The notes: generated by a model from the sequence alone, not told the origin. DNA of 57,033 nt from PVC group bacterium (GCA_945890715.1 CAMDCX010000009.1:1-57033); one strand, 5' to 3'. Positions 40,886 to 51,500 are shown, counted from the first letter of the stretch. A program made the numbers and translations.

Positions 40886-42925
40886 ATGACTGAACCGACA
40901 CACGATAATCTCGACTGGCTCTCGGATCTGAACCCCCAGCAACAAAAGGCTGTTGTCCATGGCGAGGGCCCGCTCCTGGTCGTCGCCGGAGCCGGAAGCG
41001 GAAAGACCAAGACCCTCGCCTACCGCGTCGCCTATCTGATCGCCAGGGGCACCCCGCCCGAACGGATCCTGCTCATGACCTTTACCCGGCGCGCCTCCGA
41101 GGAAATGATCAAACGCGCGGCAGCCGCCTCCACACGCGGGGCCCATATGACCAGCCGAGTCTGGGGCGGCACGTTTCATTCCATGGCCAACCGGATCCTC
41201 CGGATGTACTCCCAGCAGTCCAGTCTTCCTTCCGACTTTACCGTCATGGACGAGGGAGACTCGGCTGACCTGATGAATGTGGTCCGCCATGAACTCAACC
41301 TGGGCCGCAACGATAAGCGTTTCCCACGGAAAAGCACTTGTCTCGCCATCTACTCCCGCTGCGTCAACGGCTGCGAAATGATGGAACCCGTCCTCACTAA
41401 ACATTACCCCTGGTGCCTGGAATACAAAGAGCAACTCAAGACCCTCTTCACCCAGTATGTGATCCGTAAACAACAACGCGGGGTTCTCGATTACGACGAC
41501 CTCCTGCTGTACTGGCTCCAACTCCTCAGCAGCGACGCCATGGCACGGGAAATCGGCGGCCGTTTCGACCACGTCCTGGTGGACGAGTATCAGGATACCA
41601 ACACCGTTCAGGCGGATATCCTCCGTGGACTGCGCCGGTTCAATCCCAACATCACCGTGGTCGGTGATGACGCCCAGAGCATCTACAGCTTCCGTGCGGC
41701 CAATGTACGGAACATCCTGGATTTTCCCCAGCAATTTCCCGGCGCCACCGTAATCACGCTGGAACAAAATTACCGCTCCGTCGAACCCATCCTCGAAACC
41801 ACCAACCGCCTGATCAGTCAGGCCCGGGAACGATTCACCAAAGATCTCTGGTCCGCCCGTCGCGAAGGCCAGCGCCCCGTGATTGTCACCTGCCGCGACG
41901 AGGCCACGCAGGATCAGTTTGTCGTCTCGAAAATCCTGGAACACTACGAACAGGGCGTCCCCCTTCACAAACAGGCCGTGCTGTTCCGGGCCGGCCATCT
42001 CTCCGACTCCCTCGAAATCGAGTTGGCACGTCGGAATATTTCCTATCACAAATATGGCGGGTTGCGCTTTCTCGAGGCAGCCCATGTGAAGGATCTGATC
42101 AGCTTCCTACGGGTCACCGAAAATCCATCCGATGAAATCGCCTGGTTCCGGATCCTCCAGATGATCGAAGGAATCGGACCCGCCACGGCTGCGAAAATCA
42201 TCACCCATGTTACCAAGTCGCATGATCCGCGCGCCCTCAAGACGTTCGCCCCGCCCGCCGCCGCCAAGGCCAGCTGGATGGAACTTGGCCTGTTGATGGA
42301 TGACCTCGTAACCGCCGGGGAAGGCACCCCCGCGGCTCAGGTACAGCGTATCCGATCCTTCTACGATGATATCATGGCGCAACGGTATGAAAATGCCCAA
42401 GCACGTCGCCGGGATCTGGAACATATCGAACAGGTGGCTTCAGGCTACAAGTCACGCCGCCAATTACTGACGGATCTGACACTTGACCCGCCCAATTCAA
42501 CCAGCGACATCGCCGCCAGCCCGCTTAAGGATGAAGATTGGCTGGTGCTCTCCACCATTCATTCAGCCAAGGGCTGCGAATGGGATGTCGTGTATGTCAT
42601 CCATGTCTCGGATGGCTGCCTGCCTTCCGATATGGCAACCGACAATGATAAGCAGATCGAAGAAGAGTTGCGACTAGCCTATGTGGCCATGACCCGGGCC
42701 CGGAATTTTCTCTACGTCACCTGGCCGCTCCGCTACTACCACCGTTGGGGAAGTTACACCGACAAACATGTCTACTCCCAGATTTCCCGGTTTCTCAACG
42801 ATGACGTCCGCGCGTCCTGTGAACTGGCGTCCTTCGGCACCAGCGGCTATCCCGATGACCGGTCGTCCATGGACGATGATATCGTCGGCCGCGTTCGCAA
42901 CCAGATTAATTCAATGTGGGACTGA
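40886..42925 (+). CDS. UvrD/Rep-family DNA helicase
   Basis: 679 residues of superfamily 1A. Motif Q (LNPQQQKAV), Walker A (GAGSGKTKTL), motif II (VDEYQDTN), motif III (GDDAQSIYSFR), motif IV (LEQNYRS), motif V (STIHSAKGCEWDVVYVIHVSDG) and motif VI (RLAYVAMTRAR) are all present. At under 700 residues it is compact, nearer to Rep/PcrA than to RecB. It lacks the C-terminal Tudor-like extension of UvrD. Unwinds DNA 3' to 5' in repair or replication restart. A long open frame on the other strand is a shadow. Confidence 0.93.
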   Translation: MTEPTHDNLDWLSDLNPQQQKAVVHGEGPLLVVAGAGSGKTKTLAYRVAYLIARGTPPERILLMTFTRRASEEMIKRAAAASTRGAHMTSRVWGGTFHSMANRILRMYSQQSSLPSDFTVMDEGDSADLMNVVRHELNLGRNDKRFPRKSTCLAIYSRCVNGCEMMEPVLTKHYPWCLEYKEQLKTLFTQYVIRKQQRGVLDYDDLLLYWLQLLSSDAMAREIGGRFDHVLVDEYQDTNTVQADILRGLRRFNPNITVVGDDAQSIYSFRAANVRNILDFPQQFPGATVITLEQNYRSVEPILETTNRLISQARERFTKDLWSARREGQRPVIVTCRDEATQDQFVVSKILEHYEQGVPLHKQAVLFRAGHLSDSLEIELARRNISYHKYGGLRFLEAAHVKDLISFLRVTENPSDEIAWFRILQMIEGIGPATAAKIITHVTKSHDPRALKTFAPPAAAKASWMELGLLMDDLVTAGEGTPAAQVQRIRSFYDDIMAQRYENAQARRRDLEHIEQVASGYKSRRQLLTDLTLDPPNSTSDIAASPLKDEDWLVLSTIHSAKGCEWDVVYVIHVSDGCLPSDMATDNDKQIEEELRLAYVAMTRARNFLYVTWPLRYYHRWGSYTDKHVYSQISRFLNDDVRASCELASFGTSGYPDDRSSMDDDIVGRVRNQINSMWD

Positions 42926-42943
42926 TCGCCTGCGGATCGAAAC

Positions 42944-43579
42944 TCAAAACTGGCCCAGCACTTCGCCAAAGGAATGGCAGGTCGATGTGGGTTTCTCTTT
43001 CCCGGGCTCTCCATAGCCATAGGTCACGAAGATACTGCGCACGCCTGCCCTGCGAGCAGATTCCAGATCGGTATAATTGTCGCCCACCACCCAGGTGTCA
43101 TCAGGCTTCATCCCGACGGTGGCCATGATATCGAGGATCATGTCTGGCTCCGGTTTCAAAACGGGAAATCGCCCGCCCGCCAGAACGCTGACGAACCAAT
43201 CCCGTATCCCGAAGTGCTTCAGAATCAGGTCACACGCCTCAGCCGGCTTGTTAGTCGCCACAGCCAGAATGTGCCCCTGGTCTCGTAACTCGCGCAATCC
43301 TTCATAGACACCGGGATAAAGGGTTGTTTCATCAACACTATGGGCACGATAAATCGGAGCCTGAATGCGCAGAGCCTCATCGACATTGATGGGTGTTCCC
43401 TGCAAGGCCCGGGTCACCAGCAGGCGAACCCCGTTTCCCACATACCCGGTAATCGTCGCCACGGGCAGGGGCGGAAGGCTAAAATGGCGGCGCATTTCGT
43501 TCACCGCAGCCGCCAGATCACGCGCCGAGTCAATCAGCGTTCCATCCAGATCAAAGATGATCAACTTGGGCGAATTCAT
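42944..43579 (-). CDS. gph: phosphoglycolate phosphatase-like HAD hydrolase
   Basis: 211 residues from MNSPKLIIF, where the start overlaps the stop of the upstream membrane-protein gene (ATGA). HAD motifs: nucleophile FDLDGTLIDS, motif II AVATNKP, motif III lysine in LKPEPDM and motif IV VVGDNYTDLE. Removes phosphate from 2-phosphoglycolate arising in DNA repair, if the family name holds; other small phosphomonoesters are possible. Confidence 0.88.
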   Translation of the reverse strand: MNSPKLIIFDLDGTLIDSARDLAAAVNEMRRHFSLPPLPVATITGYVGNGVRLLVTRALQGTPINVDEALRIQAPIYRAHSVDETTLYPGVYEGLRELRDQGHILAVATNKPAEACDLILKHFGIRDWFVSVLAGGRFPVLKPEPDMILDIMATVGMKPDDTWVVGDNYTDLESARRAGVRSIFVTYGYGEPGKEKPTSTCHSFGEVLGQF

Positions 43580-44130
43580 CGCCCCCCTCCAAAAGCAAAA
43601 ATTCCAAGTCCAATCAAAAAGACGCCCTGCGCCAAACCTAAAATCCCGGTCCACCGGCAGGTCGCATTGGTTCCACAATAGAATTGCGCCGCGTGGCGGA
43701 ACCGGTACGGCGACAGCACCAGAACCATGCCGACCACCACCCAGACATACGCCATGACGGCGGGCACAACCGTCCACGCGGACTCATAGAGCCGCTGGGC
43801 CTCCAGAAGCGGACCGGCAGACAACATGAGCAACCCGCCCAAAGCCCGGGGCGCCAGCAGTTCATTCATGAAAACCATAATCAATCCATACACCACCGGC
43901 CCCAGAACCCAAAGCCAGGACTTATAGGCATCCACTCCGCCCAGGGGCATATCATTGATCTCGAAGGCCGCCCACACCAATGCCACGGCGGCCAGGAGTC
44001 CCCCCGCCCAGATATTACGGGGAAACACCCGGAGTCCTTGTTGCGTCCATTCCGGCGCTACCAAAAAGGGGAAATACAGCACCAGGGAAACAAGTCCAGT
44101 CGATAAACATAAGTCCGAAAGCGATATCAT
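43576..44130 (-). CDS. conserved membrane protein, unknown function
   Basis: 184 residues with about six hydrophobic segments (from SLSDLCLSTGLVSLVLYF through LGLAQGVFLIGLGIFAF). No catalytic motif is recognised. It overlaps miaB upstream (4 bases) and gph downstream (4 bases), so the three are co-translated. Nothing in the sequence reveals its role. Confidence 0.75.
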   Translation of the reverse strand: MISLSDLCLSTGLVSLVLYFPFLVAPEWTQQGLRVFPRNIWAGGLLAAVALVWAAFEINDMPLGGVDAYKSWLWVLGPVVYGLIMVFMNELLAPRALGGLLMLSAGPLLEAQRLYESAWTVVPAVMAYVWVVVGMVLVLSPYRFRHAAQFYCGTNATCRWTGILGLAQGVFLIGLGIFAFGGGR

Positions 44131-45509
44131 GAATTCAGCGTTCCTCTCAGTGTTCCATACATCACCTGCGGCCCCACCCGCTCAATCAGGACGTGGACTA
44201 TATCACCTGCCTGGACGGTTTCGCGAGGATCAAAAATAACGATCTTGTTTGTGCTCGAGCGACCCGCCCAGCGTTCCTTGTTTCGGAGACTTGGCCCTTC
44301 TACAAGCACGTCAACCTTCCGACCCACGCAAGCCTGATTCAGTTCTGCGCCCCGCCGATCCTGATCCACGAGCAGCACTTGATTCCGGCGCATCTTCTCC
44401 GCATCCGGCACATCATCCTTCCATGTGGCGGCAGGTGTTCCTTCTCTCGGGGAATACTTGAAAATATAAGCATTATCAAATTGCGCCTCATCCATCAGGC
44501 GTCGGGTCGCCTCGAAATCCGCTTCTGTTTCCCCCGGAAACCCGACAATGATATCCGTGGTCAAGGCCAGGGAGGGAACGGCGTCACGCAGCCGCTTCAC
44601 TGCCGCCCGATAATCATCCGCCGTATACCCGCGCCGCATCCGACCAAGGATCGCATCCGATCCGGACTGCATGGGGAGATGCAAATGATCACACACTCCC
44701 GGAATTTCAGCCATGGCCCGTGCCAGTTCGCTGGAGCAACCGGCAGGATGCCCTGAAGTAAACCGGATTCTCCTTACTCCCGGCACGCCACTCACCGCCT
44801 CCAACAACCGGGGAAGCGGCTCGACAAACCCGCGGGGGGAAACAGCCTCCTCCTCCCACACGGGATTTTTCCGGCCGTACGACATCACGCTCTGCCCCAG
44901 CAGGGTGATTTCGCGGCACCCTTGTTCCGCCAGTGACCGCACCTCGCGCAGAACATTTTCTGCCGGCCGGCTCCATTCCCGGCCCCGAACCTCCGGAACA
45001 ATGCAATAGGCGCAACGCCGGTCACACCCCAGCAGGATGTTAACAAAAGCTGACAACGACCCTCCCAGATGACCGGCCAGTGACTCCGTCTCAGGCTCCT
45101 CATCCCCCGTATCCACAATCGGCCCCCGCCCGGCACAAACGGCTTCAATCACTGCGGGCAGCGTACTCAACCGATGGGTTCCCACCGAAAAATCAAGTCC
45201 CTTCACTTCCTTGAGAATCGCGTTCCCCAAACGCTGAGCCATACATCCAACCGCGCCCACAACACGGCCCGGATGCATGACTTTCGCCGCCACCACCAAC
45301 CGGAGCTTGCCCAGCGCCTTGTCCTCCGCCTTGCCCCGCACACTGCAGGTATTGACGAGAATCACATCTGCCCCGGCCTCCTCGGCCAACAACCGGTATC
45401 CGTGCCGGACCAGCAAGGCTCCAATGGCCTCGCTGTCACGCACATTCATCTGACAGCCATAGGTCCTGATGTGGACTGTCCGCCCATCCTGTTTAGTATC
45501 GACTGTCAT
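44127..45509 (-). CDS. miaB: tRNA-2-methylthio-N6-adenosine synthase
   Basis: 460 residues from MTVDTKQ, with GAGGTG upstream; an earlier in-frame ATG would run through the preceding gene. N-terminal UPF0004 domain with three cluster-binding cysteines (TYGCQMN, NTCSVRGKAE, GCMAQRL), radical-SAM motif GCDRRCAYCIVP and a C-terminal TRAM domain. Adds a methylthio group to i6A37 of tRNAs. The Q-M-N and LLGQSV-x-SYG segments favour MiaB over RimO or MtaB. Confidence 0.9.
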   Translation of the reverse strand: MTVDTKQDGRTVHIRTYGCQMNVRDSEAIGALLVRHGYRLLAEEAGADVILVNTCSVRGKAEDKALGKLRLVVAAKVMHPGRVVGAVGCMAQRLGNAILKEVKGLDFSVGTHRLSTLPAVIEAVCAGRGPIVDTGDEEPETESLAGHLGGSLSAFVNILLGCDRRCAYCIVPEVRGREWSRPAENVLREVRSLAEQGCREITLLGQSVMSYGRKNPVWEEEAVSPRGFVEPLPRLLEAVSGVPGVRRIRFTSGHPAGCSSELARAMAEIPGVCDHLHLPMQSGSDAILGRMRRGYTADDYRAAVKRLRDAVPSLALTTDIIVGFPGETEADFEATRRLMDEAQFDNAYIFKYSPREGTPAATWKDDVPDAEKMRRNQVLLVDQDRRGAELNQACVGRKVDVLVEGPSLRNKERWAGRSSTNKIVIFDPRETVQAGDIVHVLIERVGPQVMYGTLRGTLNS

Positions 45510-45516
45510 GCCACCT

Positions 45517-47385
45517 CTATCGCGATTCCACCCGTTTCCACTGGGGAGACTCAAGAGTTCCACCCAATTTAAATTCAATCGTTGTCCCGGCCGGAAACAA
45601 TGACGCCAGGGCCAGACCCAGCATTCCTGGCTTTCGGGCCAGGTGTGCCTCAACCCTAAAATCCAAGGTTCCGTCAAGTCCGCAGCTTCCCTGTGCCGAC
45701 AGGGTCACCCATCCGTAATCCATCTGAATATCCCGACTTTCAATCCGACCCTTTGAAAGCGTGAACGAAAACTTCACCTCCACCGGCGTGTCTCCAAAAT
45801 CAACCCCGGGAGCGAAACGCTTGAGGCTGGCGGTCAATCCCGCAAAAAATGGAAGCTGAAAAATCCTGGCTCTGCGCAAAGCGAACTGACCCTGCGCCGA
45901 AAGCGGAACGGCTCCCGAATTCCCACTCAGGGCCATCCACTCGATGTTTCCGTAAAGCTTCCCTGCCGTTCTCCAGACCTGGTTGGTTGAGACAAGCTTA
46001 ATCAATTCATCCGCATCCACGTGAATGATCTCGGCCTTGACCCGGGTAACCCGATTGGATTCGTCTGTAGCCGGTTCCAATAAAACTGAACCAAAAAATG
46101 ATCCTCCGCCCATTTTCCCCCGAATATCAGAAAACTGGTTTGTCAGTCCACGCCCCATAAATCGGAAGGCATAGTCTGTGGCCTGTAGCGATTCAAAGCC
46201 CACCCGTTTTCCTTCCACCGTAGCCTCCAGGAAGGATCGCTCCGGGGCGATGGTATTGACCTGCCCCTTCGCCACAATCGCGGATCCACCCTCAAACGTC
46301 CAGGACTCCAGGGTTTGCTCTCTGACGCCGGTCAACCGGAGAACAGATGCCATATCGATCGCCGAAATGGCCTCGAAGGTGGTCGCCGGGGCCGCAAAAT
46401 TAAATTCAGTTTTACCCTCCGCCTTTCGTCCGCCAACGACAATCAGGAAGGACTCCAGTTTGAGCCGGTTGGTTCCGCTCCCGTAGACATAGTCACCGCT
46501 GATATTGGCAAACCCGATTCCGGCACCGCGATAGGCATACTGTGAGGCCTGCACCCGTCCCGACGCCTTGACGCCATACGGTTTTCTCAAATCCGCGTCG
46601 AACACCAGATCAAACCGGGGCGGGGCGGCCGGAAAGGAAAAACGTTCCAGAACAGAAAGCGAATCCGGCCACACCCGTTTAAAAACGGGTGTCAACGCAT
46701 GGGGATCAAAGGAAGTGACCAGGTGCCCGGTCGCTCGTTTCAGGGGTGTCAAGGCCAGTGTTCCTTCAACGGTTCCGCTCTGGAGGTCTCGGCCGATCCG
46801 GCCGGACAACCGGGAAAGCCGGCATTCCCCCTTGTCCACCCGAACCCCGGCTTTCAACTCTTCAACCCACACCCCCAGAACATCAAAGTCATTCAGGGTC
46901 ACATCCAAATCCATCTGGAGGACCTCCCCGTCCGCGCCGGTCGGCGAGAGAAGCTTGGCTTCCGTCGTCAGGCTCCCACCCCGCCTGGTTCCGTCGCGGG
47001 AACCCCAGAGCGGACGGATGACACCCCCGCGCGCCCTCAATTCCTTGATTCGGCTCCCGCCTGAATGGCGTGCCTCAAAAAAGTGAAACAACACTTGTAG
47101 ACTTCTTGTCTCAATCAACGGGGGTCCCGGAATACCCTTGCGATAGACCACCACCTCCGAAGCCTTTATCCCTCCGCGAAGATCCAGCTTCACATGAGTC
47201 GCCGTGATAAAATAGTCTCCCTCATTCACCGTTTCCAGAGCCCATCGTGTGAGGAAACCGGGAACCCCGAGCCAGGCGAGCCCCACAATAAAAGCCAGTC
47301 CAATACACAAAACAAGAGGAAGGCTGTGAAACACCCATCCGAACCAGGTTCGATTTGAAATTGAGGAAAACACTGCCATGGACAA
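45517..47385 (-). CDS. AsmA-like membrane-anchored protein
   Basis: 622 residues. One N-terminal membrane helix (about 23-45) is followed by a long beta-rich region (repeated short strands, few charged helices), and the C-terminal part (AQGQFALRRARIFQLPFFAGL, LKRFAPGVDFGDTPVEVKF) matches AsmA-type outer-membrane assembly or lipid-transfer proteins. It follows the DUF4340 gene by 6 bases and precedes miaB by 7. The proximity to a Gld-type transporter suggests an envelope function. Confidence 0.72.
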   Translation of the reverse strand: MSMAVFSSISNRTWFGWVFHSLPLVLCIGLAFIVGLAWLGVPGFLTRWALETVNEGDYFITATHVKLDLRGGIKASEVVVYRKGIPGPPLIETRSLQVLFHFFEARHSGGSRIKELRARGGVIRPLWGSRDGTRRGGSLTTEAKLLSPTGADGEVLQMDLDVTLNDFDVLGVWVEELKAGVRVDKGECRLSRLSGRIGRDLQSGTVEGTLALTPLKRATGHLVTSFDPHALTPVFKRVWPDSLSVLERFSFPAAPPRFDLVFDADLRKPYGVKASGRVQASQYAYRGAGIGFANISGDYVYGSGTNRLKLESFLIVVGGRKAEGKTEFNFAAPATTFEAISAIDMASVLRLTGVREQTLESWTFEGGSAIVAKGQVNTIAPERSFLEATVEGKRVGFESLQATDYAFRFMGRGLTNQFSDIRGKMGGGSFFGSVLLEPATDESNRVTRVKAEIIHVDADELIKLVSTNQVWRTAGKLYGNIEWMALSGNSGAVPLSAQGQFALRRARIFQLPFFAGLTASLKRFAPGVDFGDTPVEVKFSFTLSKGRIESRDIQMDYGWVTLSAQGSCGLDGTLDFRVEAHLARKPGMLGLALASLFPAGTTIEFKLGGTLESPQWKRVESR

Positions 47386-47391
47386 AATTTC

Positions 47392-49245
47392 TTAGGGCGA
47401 GGTGACCAGGGGGCGAAGCAAGGCTTCTGTCGCCTCTTTTTTCAGGACAAAAATCACATCCTGCCCTTGAATCATAGAATAAACACCCTCCCGGCCATCT
47501 CCGCCACCGAGAAGAACCGTTTTCTGAATACCGCTCGATCCGCTCAACCCAAATGTCACGCGGATGGCAGGTTCATCCAGTTTAAACGGCGCCAGATTGG
47601 TGGTGGCCAAAGTTTCAATTCGTTCCGCCTGAAGGTTGGAAACAAGCGCCAGCAGCTCCGGGATCGCCCCCTCAACAACCTGTCCCCCCGGGGGGGAATC
47701 AACCGTCCACCCCCCATCCAACCCGCTTGTCACCGTCTCCTCGCGCCCCTCCCGGGTCAGTGTGATACGACGCACTTGCTGGGGGCTCAAGTCCAGCATC
47801 AGGCCATCCATGTACGCCAGGGGGTCCGCAAAAACGGGACGATCGCCCCATCGACGCCACATCTTCGCCAGATCATCCGACGGCACTTGATAAACCGCTC
47901 CAGCCTCCTCCCCGTACACCAGACTGTTGGAAGCCCCGGCTCCGGGCCAGGACAGGCGGTAGGTCCATTCCCCCGAAGTGGGTGACAGGGAAGAAATCGT
48001 TTTATTCGTTCCCGCAGACACGGGAGACTGGATAGCCACCGTCAGGCGGCAGGACATCGCCTCCACTTCAGGAGGAAGGGCCTTCATGGCAATTCCATTC
48101 CGAATCTCCTCCCCCTGCAATCCGCCGACCGCCTTCAGCAACGCTCCTACCGCACGCGCATTGGCCGGGAACCGCAGAGGGTCTGTGATCATCCACCCTC
48201 CGGACGTCGTCTTTTCCATCACCACCTTTGAATCGTCATCACGCAACATCAAGAACGCCAGAGTAGACGGATCGGCATCACACACTCTTCTATCCCGTAG
48301 CGAGTTGGCCGGGATAGCCTGAAGAGACAAAATTTCCCTGCTGACAAGCCCCACCGAGGCCATATCACTGATTCGCGCATACAGCCATGACGGATTGTCC
48401 TGAAGGGCCTTCCCCACCGTCACCACCAGCGGCTCACGCCGCCCCTCCATCCAGACGGATACCTGCAAAGAAGCCTCATCAACTCCGAGCCCATACGATA
48501 CAGGATCGGACAGGGAGGTGCCCCCGGCCACTCCTCCCCTTTTCAACGATTCGAGAATCAGCCATAACTTTTCCACCCGGGCCCCATCGGCGCGGGCGTC
48601 AAAAGGCTGCTGGATCCGCCACACGCCGTCCTTCAATGCCAGCTGGAAAAAACCACCCGCCTGTTTCACTTCAAGTCGGACCGCCTGCTTGATGGAGGAC
48701 GGAAATACCGCCTGATCCCGAAATTCCTCCGGATCCACAGGCAGGATGTCTGACACCGTCATCGTGACTCCGATGACATCCTTTTCGTCGTTAAGACTCA
48801 CATACACCAGATTTCCGAGCGGCGCCTCATCGCCCAGCAAAATTTCATCGGAATGCGAATCGGTTCCGACAACCAGGCGGGCACGAGGCGGTTCCAATCC
48901 GAAACTGGCAAGGGAAAGGCCCCGTTGTGCGCGCCGAACAGGATCAACAACTTCCTGTTTACGGGTTTTGACAATGGCCTCCATTAAACGGTTGATCCGC
49001 ACGGCATTCGCCCGGGTTTCCAGCGGCCGGGTCAAAAACCACTCCCCATCTCGCCGCACACACTCAATCCGATTGGTTCCGGTCGTAAGCGATAACCGTG
49101 TGATCACCTCGGGGCTCAGGTGAAGCAACGCGCTGTTTACGGGCAGGGAACGAACTCTGGAGTCGGTATTGCGCTCAAACATAACAATAAACAGGCCGGT
49201 CAAAACAACCAAACCCAGAAGCCAAAGCGTGGGTCTCCAACTCAT
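47392..49245 (-). CDS. DUF4340 domain protein
   Basis: 617 residues with one N-terminal membrane helix (about 6-24), then repeated copies of a beta-rich module seen in DUF4340 proteins (RLSLTTGTNRIECVRRDGEWFL near 52-75, later VRRITLTREGREETVTSGLDG). In many genomes DUF4340 genes follow Gld-type ABC transporters. The start overlaps the GldFG-like stop by 4 bases. Probably extracytoplasmic. Confidence 0.85.
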   Translation of the reverse strand: MSWRPTLWLLGLVVLTGLFIVMFERNTDSRVRSLPVNSALLHLSPEVITRLSLTTGTNRIECVRRDGEWFLTRPLETRANAVRINRLMEAIVKTRKQEVVDPVRRAQRGLSLASFGLEPPRARLVVGTDSHSDEILLGDEAPLGNLVYVSLNDEKDVIGVTMTVSDILPVDPEEFRDQAVFPSSIKQAVRLEVKQAGGFFQLALKDGVWRIQQPFDARADGARVEKLWLILESLKRGGVAGGTSLSDPVSYGLGVDEASLQVSVWMEGRREPLVVTVGKALQDNPSWLYARISDMASVGLVSREILSLQAIPANSLRDRRVCDADPSTLAFLMLRDDDSKVVMEKTTSGGWMITDPLRFPANARAVGALLKAVGGLQGEEIRNGIAMKALPPEVEAMSCRLTVAIQSPVSAGTNKTISSLSPTSGEWTYRLSWPGAGASNSLVYGEEAGAVYQVPSDDLAKMWRRWGDRPVFADPLAYMDGLMLDLSPQQVRRITLTREGREETVTSGLDGGWTVDSPPGGQVVEGAIPELLALVSNLQAERIETLATTNLAPFKLDEPAIRVTFGLSGSSGIQKTVLLGGGDGREGVYSMIQGQDVIFVLKKEATEALLRPLVTSP

Positions 49246-51500
49246 ACTCCGGAACTCCCCTTCCGCCCCGGGACTCCCTGCGTCCGTCTGTCCCGTCTGG
49301 CTATGGCCACACAGAAAGCCAACCCGACCAAGGCACAGGGGACGGCAACAACAATCAATAAGAAGGTCATGATCCGTCCCCGGGCCTCAATCTGAAGCGT
49401 GTATAACCCGATTTCTCCTGCCGGCGCCACCTCATGCTCATTGCGCTCCAAAAGCCAGTCCAGAGCATTGATGAAAAACATTTCATTCGCGCCCGTCAGG
49501 CAACGGTTTTCCACAAACTGGGAATCGCCCACCACCACCATACGCACCGACTTGATATCCATGGTGAGCGCAGAGGCCACGCCTTTTTCAACACACACAG
49601 CCAGGGGAACCGGGCCTCGCCGATCATACCCCTCATTGAACTGAGGCGGATTTTGATTGAAGTCAACTTCCGCCCAGCTTTTTGCCGCACTCTCAGCCAA
49701 GGCCGTCACGCGGGGTTTGTCGGCCTGGTCGTTGACATACCGTCCAGCTCCATTCCCGGCCAACGGTTCAACTGAACGGGGCAAGACAAAGGTGGAGACT
49801 AATCCATCGAGGGACTCGGTAATCGGATGCTTTCCATAACGAATCACCGGCACCTCGCCGAGTCCCACGGCCGCCGACCGGTCACGACTGCCAGGCAGAA
49901 GCGATGTTGTTTGTGAATCCAAAATCCGATCCTGCCCAAGCCGGACACCCCACTCCTCAAGAAACGACTCCAGCCCGGTCGGTTGCCCGGAATCCAGCAG
50001 CAGTAACAGGCGCCCGCTCCGCGACAGGTAATCCCGGAGCTTGGCCACTTCCCAGGCTGCCAGCCGCCGCGCCGGTCCAGCCACCACCAGAACCGCGCAG
50101 TCGTTGGTTACGGGAAGCTGGCTTTCGAGCAGCAATGAACGAACTTCCGCATGCCGTTCCCGGACAATTCCGGCAATCTCCGAATACCCGCGGTACTCCG
50201 TGAAGTCCGCAATATCCCGCTCATCATGCCCTGTCAGAAAATACACCACGGGCGCCGCTTCAACCGTCACCGCCCTGAGCGCCGAACGCAGTTCAGAATC
50301 CAGCGCGGCGGCGAATGTCGAACCGCGTCGTCCCTGATGCCCGCCGTCCACCGCCGTTCGCTCCAACGCCCGAAGAGGAAGCACCCTGTAACGGGAGCCG
50401 CAGGCGACGATCAAGACGCTGGATTCCCGGATCTTATAACGTCCGACCAGTTCCCGGGTTCGGGCGATCTCACTTCCCTGATCCACAATATCCACCTGCA
50501 GGGCCGCATGAACAAACCGGTATTTCTCGACCCTCCGGCGCGCGGTGGTTGCCAGCGAATCCCCTGCAGGCGCCAACAGGATCAGATGAGCCGGGGTCTT
50601 GGTCGCGTCAAGAATCCGACTTACGTCGAGTGATATCGGCGTAGCGCCCCAGGTGCTGACATCCATTCTGGCCGGATGCAATAGGGCCAGATAATTGATC
50701 ATGCCCGCCAGAATTCCCGCGAAGAGCAGGGAAACCGCCACATTCACCCCTCCTGCGGTGCGACGGTAACGCGCCAGTTGCAGAATCCTGATATTGACAA
50801 AAAACAGAGCCCCCATTGCCGTGACATAGAAAACCAGAGGGCGGCTGTCCAACATCCCTGCCGAAAACCCGGCCACATGCGAAGCCACTGCCACCAGACC
50901 CGCCGAGCCATCCGCCGCCGTCCCTCCAATCCAACTGCGAAGCGATCCCCGGAACACCACCATGGCTCCCGTCAGGAAGGTGGCCACCATGGCCGCAGTG
51001 GGGCTTCGAAACACCTGGGACCAGAATAGTCCGCAGAGTGTGATCAGGCCGGACACCAAGGACAACAGCAGAATCCCCGTCAACCACATGGCAAGATCCA
51101 CTCCCTGCCAGGCTGGATACAGGGCTTTAAGAATCCACGGATACATGACGGCCGGAAAAACCAGCAGTTGAATCAGGCAAAAGCCCGCTACCGCCTTGGC
51201 GAAAACAATTTCGACCTCACTCACCGGCGCGGTCAGTAATAGTTCCAGGGTTCCGCGTTCCTGTTCGTCTCCCAGCAATTTCACAGACACCGCCGAGGCC
51301 ATCACCAGAAAGGCCATCCAGAACAACATCCCGCAGAAGGTGATCTCCGAAGTCAACAACCCCTTCCCCGCCATGGTCACGGCGAAAACCCAAAAGGCCA
51401 ACCCGGACACCACCAGAAAAATGGCACCCATCAGCAGGAAAGAGGGGGCGGCCAACCGGAGCCGCATTTCCTGGCGCCAAAGAATACGCGTGGCCCTCAT
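49242..51500 (-). CDS. fused GldF-GldG-type ABC transporter permease/auxiliary protein
   Basis: 752 residues. The first about 260 form an ABC-2 permease with six membrane helices (including DEQERGTLELLLTAPVS, typical of NosY/GldF). From about 280 there is a GldG-like extracytoplasmic part (LDATKTPAHLILLAPAG and VVYFLTGHDERDI in the ABC-transporter auxiliary domain), and a final membrane helix near 720-740. In Flavobacterium, GldF and GldG are separate and serve gliding motility; such fusions in non-gliders have unknown substrates. It is coupled to the ATPase upstream and DUF4340 downstream. Confidence 0.85.
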   Translation of the reverse strand: MRATRILWRQEMRLRLAAPSFLLMGAIFLVVSGLAFWVFAVTMAGKGLLTSEITFCGMLFWMAFLVMASAVSVKLLGDEQERGTLELLLTAPVSEVEIVFAKAVAGFCLIQLLVFPAVMYPWILKALYPAWQGVDLAMWLTGILLLSLVSGLITLCGLFWSQVFRSPTAAMVATFLTGAMVVFRGSLRSWIGGTAADGSAGLVAVASHVAGFSAGMLDSRPLVFYVTAMGALFFVNIRILQLARYRRTAGGVNVAVSLLFAGILAGMINYLALLHPARMDVSTWGATPISLDVSRILDATKTPAHLILLAPAGDSLATTARRRVEKYRFVHAALQVDIVDQGSEIARTRELVGRYKIRESSVLIVACGSRYRVLPLRALERTAVDGGHQGRRGSTFAAALDSELRSALRAVTVEAAPVVYFLTGHDERDIADFTEYRGYSEIAGIVRERHAEVRSLLLESQLPVTNDCAVLVVAGPARRLAAWEVAKLRDYLSRSGRLLLLLDSGQPTGLESFLEEWGVRLGQDRILDSQTTSLLPGSRDRSAAVGLGEVPVIRYGKHPITESLDGLVSTFVLPRSVEPLAGNGAGRYVNDQADKPRVTALAESAAKSWAEVDFNQNPPQFNEGYDRRGPVPLAVCVEKGVASALTMDIKSVRMVVVGDSQFVENRCLTGANEMFFINALDWLLERNEHEVAPAGEIGLYTLQIEARGRIMTFLLIVVAVPCALVGLAFCVAIARRDRRTQGVPGRKGSSGV

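Noticed and set aside
40793-42085. 430-codon minus-strand open frame opposite the helicase
   Set aside because: It lies fully antisense to a helicase with all its motifs; composition follows from the high-GC third positions of the true gene. No domain is recognisable.
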